Notes: generated by a model from the sequence alone, not told the origin. 64,000 nt of DNA from Candidatus Mycoplasma liparidae (GCA_009884515.1 RHHX01000002.1:1-64000), one strand, 5' to 3'. Numbered from the stretch's first letter, positions 18,806-34,084 are shown. Numbers and translations: made by a program.

Positions 18806-19105
18806 ATGTTTGCTATATTTCAAACAGGTGGTAAACAATATAAAGTATCAGAAGGCGATATTATTTATGTTGAAAAACTAAAAAATGCAATTGGTGAAAA
18901 AATTATTTTTGATGAAATTATGATGATTGATACTAAAGTTGGCACACCATATTTAAAAAACTCAACAGTTACAGTAACAGTTGAAAATCATGGAAAACAA
19001 AAAAAGATTAGAATTATTAAATTCCAATCTAAAAAACACCATATGAAAAGACAAGGTCATAGACAACCTTATACAAAATTATTAATTACAAAAATTAAAG
19101 AATAA
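18806..19105 (+). CDS. rplU: 50S ribosomal protein L21
   Basis: This 99-residue product has the L21 start 'MFAIFQTGGKQYKVSEGD' and the C-terminal RNA-binding 'KKHHMKRQGHRQPYTKLLI'. L21 binds 23S rRNA near L20. Start follows AATAGGAG. First gene of the rplU-prp-rpmA operon; the next ATG is 2 nt after its stop. Confidence 0.97.
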   Translation: MFAIFQTGGKQYKVSEGDIIYVEKLKNAIGEKIIFDEIMMIDTKVGTPYLKNSTVTVTVENHGKQKKIRIIKFQSKKHHMKRQGHRQPYTKLLITKIKE

Positions 19106-19107
19106 TT

Positions 19108-19407
19108 ATGATAAAAATAATTTTTTATAAAAATGCCTTTAATATTTCAGGTCATGCTAATTACAAAGAAGAAAATGATATTGTTTGTGCTGGAATAAGT
19201 GCAATTATTGAAGGATCTTTAAATTGATTTATTAAAGATGATATTTTTTTAGAAAAAGAAGATGGATTAATTAGATTAATAGTTACAAATATTAATGATG
19301 ATTATATCTATAAATTAAAATTATTATGAATTCAAATAAATGCAATTTATCATAATGAATATAAAGAGCATGTTGAACTTATCAATAAGCGTGAGGAAGT
19401 ACTTTAA
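19108..19407 (+). CDS. prp: Ribosomal-processing cysteine protease Prp
   Basis: This 99-residue YsxB/Prp-family protein carries the two catalytic motifs: 'SGHANY' (His, residue ~16) and 'VCAGISA' (Cys, residue ~28). Prp removes the N-terminal extension of L27 in Firmicutes and Mollicutes. The substrate is encoded next door, and L27 here does have the 'LQLFAS' cleavage motif. TGA encodes Trp twice. It lies between rplU and rpmA with 2-nt and 1-nt gaps. Confidence 0.93.
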
Positions 19408-19408
19408 A

Positions 19409-19708
19409 ATGAATAATAAAATATGAAACGAAACTAATCTACAATTATTTGCTTCTAAAAAAGGAACTGGATCAAGTAAAAATGGTCGAGATTCAAATCC
19501 TAAATTTTTAGGTGCTAAATTAGCTGATGGTCAAAAAGCAATTCCTGGTAACATTATTTATCGTCAAAGAGGTAATAGAATTTATCCTGGTAAAAATGTT
19601 GGTCAAGGTAGAGATCATACTTTATTTGCTAAAATTGAAGGAATTGTTAGATATACAAAATTTCACAATCAAAAAACAAAAGTTTCTGTGATTGCAATTG
19701 AAAAATAA
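19409..19708 (+). CDS. rpmA: 50S ribosomal protein L27 (precursor)
   Basis: This 99-residue L27 begins with a short extension, '[15 protein letters not shown]', then the mature N-terminus '[14 protein letters not shown]', which reaches into the peptidyl-transferase centre. The LQLFA/S junction is the known Prp site. The rest ('[15 protein letters not shown]', '[12 protein letters not shown]') is typical. A perfect terminator hairpin starts 3 nt after the stop. Confidence 0.97.
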
Positions 19709-19710
19709 TT

Positions 19711-19744
19711 AAAAATAGCATTGAATTCAATGCTATTTTTTTTT
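19711..19744 (+). terminator. Terminator of rplU-prp-rpmA
   Basis: 30-nt perfect palindrome 19711-19740 followed by Ts. Confidence 0.85.
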
Positions 19745-19985
19745 CTTATTCAATATCTTTATATTGTTATTGGTATATTTTTCCCTATTTTAATATTTTT
19801 AAGCATTTTTTATAATTTTCAAACTTTTTAAAGTTATATTTTTATTAATTTTTTTAATTTCATAACTTTGATAAAAGTGTATTGTTTTTTTGACTATAAA
19901 TATTAAATTTGTTCAATATTTTTTAATTATTTTAACCAAAAATGAATAAGAAAAGGTATAGTCAAGGCGAATACTAATAATATCT

Positions 19986-20009
19986 ATATAAGATAAAAGT
20001 ATCTTATAT
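19986..20009 (+). other. Hairpin upstream of the large LRR gene
   Basis: ATATAAGATA-AAAG-TATCTTATAT is a perfect 10-bp stem with a tetraloop. It is the only clear structure in the gene-free stretch 19745-20179 apart from AT-rich runs. The Shine-Dalgarno AAGGA of the next gene is at ~20164. Confidence 0.45.
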
Positions 20010-20179
20010 TAATAATATAAGAAAGAAAATATATGCTATTAGTACATACATTTGGGACTAACTAAAAACCATGATAAATAATCTATTCTTATTACTCTTT
20101 TAAAATGATTTCATCAATAATATTTTTATATGTTAAAATTTTTATAAATTGTTTTAATCTTTTAAGGAACTATATAGAA

Positions 20180-23100
20180 ATGAAAAAATCAAAAAAAATT
20201 GCTTTACCATTATTACTTACATTGGGAGCTGTTGCTATTCCAATTTTAATTGGAAGCGCTTTAATTACTAATTCTAATACAACTTCAAATAAAACTACTT
20301 CATTAATTTCTGATAGAAAAATAGTTAGAGCACAACCAAGAATTGGTGCAGATGGCATTATTACTCCTGAATTTGTTACTAAATTAATTGCTGGTAAAAA
20401 AGGATTACCTGATGGATGAGATAACACTTTAATTGCATCTGATTTTGAAGGTGCAACTAGTGTTGCTGTTAATGCTTTTTTTGGTAATACTGAAATAATT
20501 TCAATAATATTACCAACAACAGTTATAAAAATTGGTTCGCGTTCTTTTTCTAATCTAACTGCCTTAAAATCTATTTCAGGAATTGATAATGTATTAAATA
20601 TTGGTGATCATGCTTTTTCTGGATCAACTCTGTTAACTACTATATCTGCACTTGCTGCAATAAACATAGGTTATTTAGCTTTTAATCGCTTAGGAAATAT
20701 AGATGAAGGTGGAATTAAGTTAACATTTAGTGCAAATATAAAATTAATTAATGCTAAACAGTGAGGAACTAAGCCTAATAAATTAGAAATTATTGGTACT
20801 CCAACTTTACCAACAATAATAAATGGTATTATTACTCCTGAATTTGTTACTAAATTAATTATCTATAAAACATCTTTATTCGAAACTGGTGATGGTTGAG
20901 ATGGTGCTCTAATTGCATCTGATTTTGAAGGTGCAACTAGTGTTGCTGCTGCTGCTTTTCAAAATAATACTAAAATAACTTCAATATACTTATCAACAGA
21001 AGTTACAATAATTGGCACTAATGCTTTTAATAATGCAAGTTTTTTAACTATTATATCTGCACTTGGTGCAACAAGTATTGGTAAAGATGCTTTTCTTTCA
21101 TTATCAAGGATAGAAAATTACGGAATTAAGTTAATATATAGTACTAATATAAAACCAGGTAATGCTAATAATTGAGGAACTACTCCTATTAAATTATCAA
21201 TTATTGGTGCTCCAGCTTTACCAGAAATAAAAGAAGGTATTATTACTCCTGAATTTGTTACTAAATTAATTAGCTATAAAAAATCTTTATTAGCAACCGA
21301 TGTTGTTTGAAATGGTGTTTTAGCTGCTAATGATTTTATTGGCGCAACTAGTGTTGCTGCTGCTGCTTTTCAAAATAATACTGAAATAACTTCAATAATT
21401 TTACCAACAGAAGTTACAAAAATTGGTGTTAGTTCTTTTTCTAATGTAGCTGCCTTAAAATCTATTTCAGGACTTGATAATGTATTAAGTATTGGTGCTA
21501 ATGCTTTTAATGGAGCAAGCGCTTTAACTACTATATCTTTACTTAGCGCAACAAATATTGGTACTGGTGCTTTTACTGGAACAACAAGCATAATTGATGG
21601 CGGAATTAAATTAACATATAGTACTAATATAAAACTAGGTAATGCTGAAATTTGAGGAATTAATCTTAGTAAATTAGATATTAGTGGTGGTCCAACTTTA
21701 CCAACAATTACTAATGGCATTATTGACCTTAAATTTGTTACTGATTTAATTGCTTATAAAAAAGAATTAGGTAGTTGAGATACCACTTTAATTGCATCTG
21801 ATTTTATTAATGCAACTAGTGTTGCTGCTGCTGCTTTTCAAAATAATAATGAAATAACTTCAATAATTTTACCAACAGAAGTTACAAAAATTGGTGTTAG
21901 TTCTTTTTCTAAAGCTGCCTTAAAATCTATTTCAGGACTTGATAATGTATTAAGTATTGGTGCTAATGCTTTTAATGGAGCAAGCGCTTTAACTACTATA
22001 TCTTTACTTAGCGCAACAAGTATCGGTGATGGTGCTTTTGCTGGAACAACATCTACAATTAATTTAACATGAAGTGCTGATGTAAATAATACTAAAGCTA
22101 CTGATTGAGGAACTACTATTGATAAATTATTATTTATTGATGCTCCAACTTTACCATCAATAATAGATGGTATTATTACTCCAACATTTGTTAATGATTT
22201 AATTACTTATAAAGAAAAAATAGCATCACAAACTGATACTAATTGAAATGGTGTTTTAGCTGATAATGATTTTATTGATGCAACTAGTGTTGCTGATAGT
22301 GCTTTTCAAAATAAAGCAAATATAATTTCAATAATTTTACCAACAGAAGTTAAAAAAATCGGTCCTAATGCTTTTAATGGAGCAAGTGCTTTAAAAACTA
22401 TATCTTTACTTGGTGCAACAAGTATAGGTGATGGTGCTTTTGCTGAAATGACAGGAATAATTGCTAATGGAATTAAATTAACATATAGTACTAATATAAA
22501 ACCAAGTAATTTTGATATTTGAGGAACTACTCGTGATAAATTAGATATTGCTGGTATTCTGCCAACTAAACCAACAATTACTAATGGTATTATTGATAAG
22601 GTTTATGTTGAGAAATTAATAGCTTATAAAAATTATTTATTAGCAACCGATGTTGTTTGAAATGGTGTTTTAGCTGCTAATGATTTTATTGACGCAACCA
22701 GTGTTGATGATGCTGCTTTTGAAAATAATACTGAAATAACTTCAATAATTTTACCAACAAAAGTTACAAAAATTGGTGTTAGTTCTTTTTCTAATGTAAC
22801 TGCCTTAAAATCTATTTCAGGACTTGATAATGTATTAAGTATTGGTGCTAATGCTTTTAATGGAGCAAGCGCTTTAACTACTATATCTTTACTTAGTGCA
22901 ACAAGTATCGGTGATGGTGCTTTTGCTGGAACAACAAGTATAACTAATGGTGGAATTAAATTAACAGGAAGTGAAAATATAACTATTGATCAATCTGCAC
23001 GTTGAGGTACTGATGCTGCAAATTTAGATATAAAAATAATAGTTGGATTTTTTGATAATCCAATAATTATCTATATAATTGCTGGTGCTAGTGGTGGACT

Positions 23101-23494
23101 TTTATTAATCATTGCACTTGTTACTGGAATTTTAATTTATCGTAAAAAAGCAAATGCAGTTGTTAATGTTAAGAATAAAACTAAAGATAAAGATTCTAAA
23201 AAAGACAAAACTAAAGATGATTCAAAAACAAAATCAGTTGATACTAAAGAAATAGATGAAACTAAAAAAGTAGATGATACAAAATCAGTTGATACTAAAG
23301 AAATAGATGAAACTATTGAAACTAAAAAAGTAGATGATACAAAATCAGTTGATACTAAAGAAATAGATGAAACTATTGAAACTAAAAAAGTAGATGATAC
23401 AAAATCAGTTGATACTAATGAAATAGATGATATAGAAGAACTTATTAATGAAATTGATGAATCTATTATAGAATTAGAAACACCTGACGAATAA
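20180..23494 (+). CDS. Large BspA-type LRR surface protein
   Basis: ATG 20180 (AAGGAAC upstream) gives 1104 residues with many TGA-encoded Trp. Residues ~7-30 are a signal/anchor. About six modules of 115-160 residues follow, each starting 'GIITPEFVTKLI' or a variant, then 'WDGALIASDFEGATSVA' and LRR_5-type repeats ('ILPTEVTKIG..SFS', 'ALTTISLLSATSIGDGAF'), and closing with a 'KLTYSTNIK' strand. A membrane span near 955-978 ends 'IYRKK'. The cytoplasmic tail (~125 residues) is Lys/Asp/Glu-rich with a 20-residue tandem repeat. Modules are very alike at DNA level, so intragenic recombination is likely. Probably an adhesin or antigen on the cell surface. Confidence 0.88.
23230..23433 (+). repeat. 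60-bp tandem repeat in the LRR protein tail
   Basis: The 60-mers at 23281-23340 and 23341-23400 are identical; shortened copies flank them. Each encodes the 20-residue unit 'TKSVDTKEIDETIETKKVDD'. The unit length keeps the frame on expansion or contraction. Confidence 0.9.
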
Positions 23495-23789
23495 AAATAA
23501 TTTATATTTTTTATCTATTAGTGACTATCTTAGTAATAAATACTTTTAACAATAACTACAAAAGAAAGAAACATTAGTTAAAAAACTAATGTTTAAAAAA
23601 GCTAAAATAATAAGTATATTATTTATCACTCATAAACCTTATTATTAGATCTTTTATTATCAAAATATAATTAATTAGTAATTTTACTAAAGAAAAACAG
23701 ATATTTATGATTGAAATACATATATATATAAGAAATTAATAAAATAAAAAAAACTTATTTTTAATGTTTTAAAATATTTTAAATTTAAA

Positions 23790-23970
23790 ATGACTATTAA
23801 AAATCAAAAAATTGCTTTAGCATTATTACTTACATTAGGAGGTGTTGCTATTCGATTTTAGTATGAAATGTTTTAATTAGTAACTCTAATACAACTTCAA
23901 ATAAAGCTACTTCATTAATTTATGATAGAAAAACAGCTGGAGAACAACCAATTCCTCCTGGGGGGGGGTT
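23790..23970 (+). pseudogene. Truncated 5' copy of the LRR gene with a G9 tract
   Basis: ATG 23790 opens a copy of the large LRR gene's signal region ('KIALALLLTLGGVAI'), but frameshifts follow within 30 codons and homology stops near 23958. A run of nine G (23960-23968) then interrupts. The remaining gene-free bases 23495-23789 and 23971-24279 are AT-rich; a weak hairpin near 23998-24035 with a T-tract may be a terminator. Confidence 0.7.
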
Positions 23971-24279
23971 ATTATTTGGCTTACAAATAATAAATAGACA
24001 CTAAATTTATTAACTTTAAGTGTGTTTTTATTTCTTTATTTATACATATTTTTCTATTTTTGATATATATATTTATATATATCTTTTTCTTTCTTTAGGA
24101 CTTATATTTCTTAACATAAATATAAGTATATATATTGGGTCAAATTATTTGACTACCCCCTAAATCATTAATAAATTATTGCTTTTTAAAAAAATGATAA
24201 ACTTAATATTAAGTTAAATGAGTTTGTTATTTTTTAAGTTTTTATAGATTAATATATTGTTATATAATATTAAGAGTAT

Positions 24280-24886
24280 ATGATTAGAATCAACTTAAGA
24301 GATATAAAAACATTTCATATTTTTAGATTATTAATGATCTTTTCAATAATATTTTTTTCTTTATCTAATTTTTTTATGTTTTTATTATTAGTACTACCAA
24401 CTCCTCAAGTTTTTGCTATGAACAATAGTTCAATTCAAATAGGAATGTTTATGGCAGATATCGGGATTGCAAACATCTTTAATTGAGAAATAAATCCATT
24501 AGCTGTTACTTTATTTATTTTTATTATTTTATTTAGTTTAATATTTGTAATTAATTTCTTTTATGAAAAAGAACGTTTTATTAGGATGAATTATTTAAAA
24601 ATGTTTTTAATTAATTTTATTGTATTTTTAATTATTTGTTCTTTTAGTTTTAAATTACCAACATTTTCAAATGTAATATCAGATGAAATAAAACAACTTA
24701 ATAATATTTATAATTATTCAATTAGTAATTTAAATAATTCAGGAATAAAAATAATCAATTTAAGTTTAAATTGATCAGGAATATTATTTGTAATTTTAAT
24801 ACCATTACTTTTAATGATTGTGGTTTTTCCAAGTGATATTATTATCATTAGAAAAATGTTTAAAAAGAAAGAAGAGATTATCTTAA

Positions 24887-24894
<8 letters not shown>
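24280..24894 (+). CDS. Four-span membrane protein upstream of ileS
   Basis: This 204-residue protein, with TGA as Trp at three sites, has four hydrophobic spans (near 12-45, 73-90, 106-122 and 165-185) and a Lys-rich C-terminus. The position before ileS is where lspA (signal peptidase II) often lies, and the number of spans is similar. However, the paired catalytic Asp motifs of LspA are not visible, so I do not call it lspA. A TATAAT at 24263-24268 leaves almost no leader, and no Shine-Dalgarno is evident. It overlaps the ileS start by 8 nt. Confidence 0.72.
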
Positions 24895-27562
<2,668 letters not shown>

Positions 27563-27583
27563 TTAGAAAGATCAAACAACAAT

Positions 27584-28288
27584 ATGCCAAGAAAACATTT
27601 AATAGCCTCTGGAATAAACAAAAAACAACAACACCAAGCAAAGATATGAATGAAATGTGCTAAAGAGATTAAGGCCGCTGCTAAAGTTGGTGGTACTAAT
27701 CCTGAAGCTAATCCAAGATTAAGAGCAGCAATTACGCGAGCATTAAGTAATAACTTAACTCGTGAATCAATTGATAAAAATATTAAGGGTGCTATTACTG
27801 ATAAAACCAACTTTAAAGAACTTTTTTATGAAGGATATGCTCCAAATGGACTTGCAATATTAATTAAAGTTTTAACAGATAATGAACAAAGAGCTATTAG
27901 TGCTATTAGAGGTTATTTTTCTAGAATTAATGGACAATTAGCTAAACCTAACAGTGTTAAAATTTTATTTAATGAAATGGGTGAATTTATTCTTGATGCT
28001 AATAAATATGTTGAAGATGATTTAATGAATATTATTATTGAAACAGAATTTATTGATCTAGTTCATGAAGATGACTATTTTGTTATTTATACACAACCTA
28101 ATGATTTTTATAATATGAAAACTCTTTTAGAAAAAAATAATGTCGAACTTATTGATGAATCAATAAAATATATTCCTGATATCTATGTTGATATTGGTAA
28201 AGCTAATATTGATAAATGAAATCGTTTTGTTTCTAATTGTGAAGAAGATGATGATATTCAATGAATGGTTTCAAATAGTGAAGATTAA
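27584..28288 (+). CDS. YebC/PmpR-family protein
   Basis: ATG 27584 restores the family N-terminus ('MPRKHLIASGINKKQQHQAK'), which a later start would cut. The product has 234 residues; family members are usually 240-250. YebC proteins were annotated as transcription regulators and are now linked to ribosome rescue at proline stretches. Typical blocks: 'GGTNPEANPRLRAAI', 'ESIDKNIKGA', 'YEGYAPNGLAILI'. TGA is Trp near both ends. A terminator follows 2 nt after the stop. Confidence 0.93.
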
Positions 28289-28290
28289 TA

Positions 28291-28320
28291 AAAAAAACTT
28301 CTCATATAAGAAGTTTTTTT
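28291..28320. terminator. Bidirectional terminator after yebC
   Basis: AAAAAAACTTCT/AGAAGTTTTTTT hairpin with a 6-nt loop; it can also stop the converging gene at 28330. Confidence 0.85.
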
Positions 28321-28329
28321 TATTAATTA

Positions 28330-28770
28330 TTATAATTTTGAAGAACGACGTAATTTACCCATAGCTGAATTTGAACGACCAAGTAAAGATTTAATCTTTC
28401 TTATATCTTTCTTATAGTTAATTCTATAAGCAATTGGACCAAGAACATATATTATTGCAAACATGATCGTCATTGAAAAAAGAAATATATCAGAATGATG
28501 TGTAATAAAGTAAATTAAACCTCTTACAGAGTTTGTAAAATTAAAAGTCCCAAACATTACATCTCCAAGAACTACAACTGGTACTTCTGGAATTATTGGG
28601 GGGCCTATTGGCGGAATTACAACAGTTTGTCCTATTAATTCATTTAAAAAAAGAAGAACATTTGCTTGATCTGCTATAAAAACAATTGATACAACAAAAA
28701 AAGATAAAAATAATACAGTTCCTAATAACATCAGAGATCATTTAGTAATTTTTGATAATAATTTAAACAT
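28330..28770 (-). CDS. Small two-span membrane protein
   Basis: The start at 28770 ('MFKLLSKITKW', TGA=Trp) gives 146 residues. Spans lie near 13-45 and 97-118, separated by a loop containing the Pro-rich 'VIPPIGPPIIPEVPVVV'. The C-terminal ~28 residues are strongly basic and Ser-rich. No family recognised. It is the last gene of the tkt-pfkA-whiA-serS strand, 35 nt after serS. Confidence 0.7.
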
Positions 28771-28805
28771 TTAAGTACTCCATATATTATATACAATATA
28801 ACATA

Positions 28806-30083
<1,278 letters not shown>

Positions 30084-30108
30084 TTTAAATCTCCTAATTT
30101 GGATTATA

Positions 30109-31005
30109 TTATAATTTAAAATAAATACTTTTAATTTTTCTTAGGTAATTTGAAACATTAGATTTAGATAAATCTAAACTATATTTATCATTCATAATTT
30201 CAGCTATTTCTTGTAAAGATGAGTTTGGTTCTTTTAATCTTACCTTACAAAATAATTGAATATTTTTATCCAAATCTTCATATTCATTTGTTTCGATAAT
30301 TTTATGAATCATTTTAATATGAAAAGCTGAAGCTTTAACAGTTTTATTAATATTGGAAAAATCAAGATTATGAGTTCTTTGTAAAGAATTATTAAAATCT
30401 TTACTAATTCTTGAATCTTCAAGTTCATACATTGATTTAATACAACCCATTATTTTTAAAATATCACTAATGCTTTCAGCTTTTTTAATATAAAGAATAA
30501 AATTACTTCTTCTTTTAATGATTTTGCTATTAATTAGATATTTTTCAAATATTTTTTTAATAAACTCTAAATATTTTTGATTTTTAGATCTTATTTCAAA
30601 ATGATAAGAACTTGTTGATTTCGAAATTTGCACACTTCCATTACTTAAAAAAGCAGCAATGATAATACTTTTATTTAAAGTTTCATCATTAGCATCAATT
30701 TGATTTAAATTAAATTGATTATAAAAAATTCGATTAAAATAAATTTTTGATTTTTGATTTATTTTTAATGGTTCATTATTCTTTGGAATAACACTTTTAA
30801 TTTTTAAATCTTTAATTTCTCTTTGCAGTAATTCTTTTAAAAAGAAAGCAACATTTTTATTATTAACGAGAAAATAATAAACATTTTTATTTTCTTTTAT
30901 TTCAATATTATTAAAATAAAAATTGAGAAATACATCAATATAAAAATTATCTTCAGAAGATAAAGTACAAATTTCATTTTTAACTATATTACTAAATGTG
31001 ATCAT
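30109..31005 (-). CDS. whiA: WhiA-family DNA-binding protein
   Basis: This 298-residue protein has two LAGLIDADG-like N-terminal lobes (e.g. 'AAFLSNGSVQISKSTSSYHF' near 117-136) and a C-terminal helix-turn-helix ('SSLQEIAEIMND', 'LSKSNVSNYLRKI'). WhiA controls sporulation genes in Streptomyces and affects division or ribosomal-protein gene expression in other bacteria, including mycoplasmas. It sits 5 nt after pfkA and 25 nt before serS, so it is co-transcribed with metabolic genes. Confidence 0.92.
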   Translation of the reverse strand: MITFSNIVKNEICTLSSEDNFYIDVFLNFYFNNIEIKENKNVYYFLVNNKNVAFFLKELLQREIKDLKIKSVIPKNNEPLKINQKSKIYFNRIFYNQFNLNQIDANDETLNKSIIIAAFLSNGSVQISKSTSSYHFEIRSKNQKYLEFIKKIFEKYLINSKIIKRRSNFILYIKKAESISDILKIMGCIKSMYELEDSRISKDFNNSLQRTHNLDFSNINKTVKASAFHIKMIHKIIETNEYEDLDKNIQLFCKVRLKEPNSSLQEIAEIMNDKYSLDLSKSNVSNYLRKIKSIYFKL

Positions 31006-31010
31006 TTTAT

Positions 31011-32006
31011 TTAAATATTATTAAGTTTATTAATTTGATTAATTTGAATTATAGTATTATCTTTTATAACATTACAGATAGAATTAGCTTCTATAATACC
31101 CATATAATCAATTTTATCTTCACGAATTCCAATACTAATATTATAAATATTTTCACTTAAACACTTAAAAGCAAAAATTGACAATCTTGTTGCTAATATT
31201 CGATCAAAAGGAACAGTTTTAGCACCTCTTTGTGTAAAACCAGTTAAATGGAATCGTGTTTTTTTATTAGTTGCTGCTTCAATTTTTTTAGCAATAGTTT
31301 CAATTGAATCTAAGTTACCTTTTCCATAGATCTTTTCTGAAACAAGAAAGATAATTGATTTCGCACCCTCAGCTAATCTTTGTTTAGCAATTTCAATAAA
31401 TTTTTCAGTTGAAATAATATTATTGATAGTAACAATATAATCAACTTTGGTTGCATATGAAGCCATTAATGTTAAATCAGGACATTCTCTACCCATCGTT
31501 TCAATAATAAAAATATTTTGATGAGAAAAAGATGTTCTTTTTAAATTATCAATTGTATCAACAATAACTTCAAGTGCTGAGTAAAATCCAATTGTAATAC
31601 TACTTGAACAAATATCATTATCAATTGTTCCAGGAAGACAAATAACTTTTATTCCTTGCTCAGACAATTTTTCAGCTCCAAGATATGAACCATTACCACC
31701 AATAACAAATAAAACATCAATTCCTTTATTTTTTAAATTATCTGCAGCAACTTTTCTGATTTCTTCTTTTTTAAATTCAAGAAATCGTGAAGTTAGGATT
31801 GATGTTCCAGAATAATTTGAAAATGTTTTTAGTTTATCAGCATCAGCAATTTTAATTTTATCATTATATAAACCTTCAAATCCACCAATAACAACATAAG
31901 ATTCAATGTTACTGTTTATAGATAATTGTACTAATTTATGAACAGTTTTATTCATTCCAGGGCTATCGCCACCAGAAGTTAAAATAGCAATTTTTTTTGT
32001 TTCCAT
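31011..32006 (-). CDS. pfkA: 6-phosphofructokinase (PfkA-like)
   Basis: This 331-residue glycolytic kinase of fructose-6-phosphate has 'LTSGGDSPGMN' (residues ~9-19) and 'PGTIDNDICSSSITIGF' near 124-140 with the catalytic Asp, plus 'METMGRECPDLTL' (~167-178). The normal 'GGDGS' loop reads 'GGNGS' (near residue 102), so the Asp expected near position 103 is Asn; this may affect Mg-nucleotide handling or phosphate-donor choice. It lies between tkt and whiA with 23- and 5-nt gaps. Confidence 0.93.
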   Translation of the reverse strand: METKKIAILTSGGDSPGMNKTVHKLVQLSINSNIESYVVIGGFEGLYNDKIKIADADKLKTFSNYSGTSILTSRFLEFKKEEIRKVAADNLKNKGIDVLFVIGGNGSYLGAEKLSEQGIKVICLPGTIDNDICSSSITIGFYSALEVIVDTIDNLKRTSFSHQNIFIIETMGRECPDLTLMASYATKVDYIVTINNIISTEKFIEIAKQRLAEGAKSIIFLVSEKIYGKGNLDSIETIAKKIEAATNKKTRFHLTGFTQRGAKTVPFDRILATRLSIFAFKCLSENIYNISIGIREDKIDYMGIIEANSICNVIKDNTIIQINQINKLNNI

Positions 32007-32029
32007 ATTATTTAAAAACCTTTCTAGTT

Positions 32030-33979
32030 TTATTTATTAATCATACTCAAAAGATATTCTTTATTAAAATTCATATCCTTGTATAATTTAGTTCCATCCA
32101 TACTTTTTCCAAATTTAAAAGCACCTAACATTTTAAATTTAGCATTAGTATAATCTGAAAGTTTGTATCACATATAATCACTACTAGCTTCAACTGAAAT
32201 TAGTTGTGATTTTGAAGAAATAATAGTTTTTATATATTTCTCATCTTGTTCTAAAAATAATTTTAAACTAAAACAAGAAACAACTTTAACTTTTTTATTT
32301 GTTGTTTCTTCAATTAACTTAGCAGCATCAATAATTAAATCAACTTCACTACCACTTGCTATTAAAGTAATATCAGCATCTTTTTGGTCTTTAATAATAT
32401 AAGCGCCCTTTAAAACATCATCATATTTAGCAATAAAGGTGTTGATAATTGGTTGCCTTGTCAGAATAATACAATTAACTTTATCTTTTGAATTAAGACT
32501 TAATTCAAGCGCTACTTTAGTTTCCATTAAACTACTAGGTCTAATTACATAAACATTTTCAATTGCTCTTAGCATTGGAATTTGATCAAATGGTTGGTGA
32601 GTAGGTCCGTCTCCACCAATTAAATAAGAATCATGAGTAAAAATATAATTACTATTTAAATTCATGATTGCTCCAATTCTAATGGAAGCTTTCATATAAT
32701 CTGAAAAAGATAAGAAAGTTCCTGCAAAAGATTTAAGACCTTGATGTAATAAAATTCCGTTTTGAAAAGCACTCATAGCAAATTCTCGAATACCCATCAT
32801 GACATATTGAGATTTAAAATCAGTATTAAACTCACCAGTACCAATTTTACAATTTGTAGTTGAAGCTAAATCAGCTGAAAGAGTAATGATATTACTTATT
32901 TGTTTTTGATCTAGTTGATCAAAAAAATGTTTTAAATAAGTTTTAGAAGCATCTTGATTATTTTTAATCTTATCAATTGATAAGATATCTCGATAATCAA
33001 TATTATCTTCAATTTCATTAATAAATTTTTTAATTAATTCAGGTTGTTCTTTTTCATACTTAGCAAAAAGTGCTTTTCATTCCAAATATTTTTTATTACC
33101 CCGATCAATAACTTTTTCTTTAAAATGGTCATAAATATCATTTTCAAAAGTTCAATTATCATGATTCATATCATAATAACTATTAGCATTTTTGATTTCA
33201 TTATCATCAATAGATAAACCATGAGCATAATGAGTAGCTTGTTTTGTTGTACCTTCACCAATAATTGTTTTAACTTCAATATATGAAGGTAAAGATGATT
33301 TTTTAGCATTTTCAACACATTTAGTTATTTCATCTTGGTTATTATTACATTTTTGATAAAATCAGTTTTGAGCTTCTAATCTTTGTTTTAGATTTTCTTT
33401 ATTTACTAAACTAACTGCACTATCAAGTTGATAATCATTAGAATCATGAAGAACAATGATTTTGTTTAATTTTAATAAACTAGCAAGATTCATACTTTCA
33501 TAACTAATACCCTCTTGAAGATCACCATCTCCAACCACAATATAAGTATAGTGATCAATTAGTCCTGGTAATTGAAAATACTTTTGACTTAAATATTTTT
33601 CAGCAAAAGCCATACCAATTCCCATAGCTAATCCTTGTCCTAATGGACCAGTTGAAACATCAATAAAATTATCTTTTTGATATTCAGGATGTCCTGGAGT
33701 TTGAAAACCTTTTTGACGATAATTTTTAATTTCATCTAATGATAAAATTGATGAAAAATGTAATAAACTGTATAAAGATAAACTACCATGACCAGCACTT
33801 AATACAAACCGATCTCGATTAATTCATTTTGGATTTTGATTAGTAATGTTAATAAAATTTGTATACAAATTATAATTCAAACCACTAGCAGATATTGCCA
33901 TGCCAGCATGACCTTGTTTTGCATTTTTAATTGCTTGAAGACTTAAAGATTTCATAGCATTTATATATTTTAGATTCAT
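32030..33979 (-). CDS. tkt: Transketolase
   Basis: Joining frames across TGA=Trp gives 649 residues. Thiamine-diphosphate enzyme of the pentose-phosphate pathway. N-terminal 'QGHAGMAISA' (near 23), the cofactor motif 'VVGDGDLQEGISYES' (near 147-161), 'TPGHPEYQKD' (near 101), 'FFTHDSYLIGGDGPTHQP'-like block near 440-455. Start ATG 33979 has AGAGG upstream. First gene of the tkt-pfkA-whiA-serS run; divergent from der. Confidence 0.95.
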
Positions 33980-34078
33980 AGGACCTCTTAATAATATTAG
34001 TAATTTAATAATAACAAAATTTAGTTTTATATCACTATTTGAATATTAAGATATTTATCAATTTCACATTTAACATAT

Positions 34079-34084
34079 TATAAT
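34079..34084 (+). promoter_or_regulatory. -10 box upstream of der
   Basis: TATAAT, 30 nt before the GTG start; the -35 is not clear. Confidence 0.4.

Noticed and set aside
21370..21720. Minus-strand open frame inside the large LRR gene
   Set aside because: Shadow of a repetitive coding strand; no start signal.
23495..24279. CRISPR array or other regular repeat array
   Set aside because: Only AT-rich runs and one decayed gene start; no regularly spaced repeats here or elsewhere in the window.
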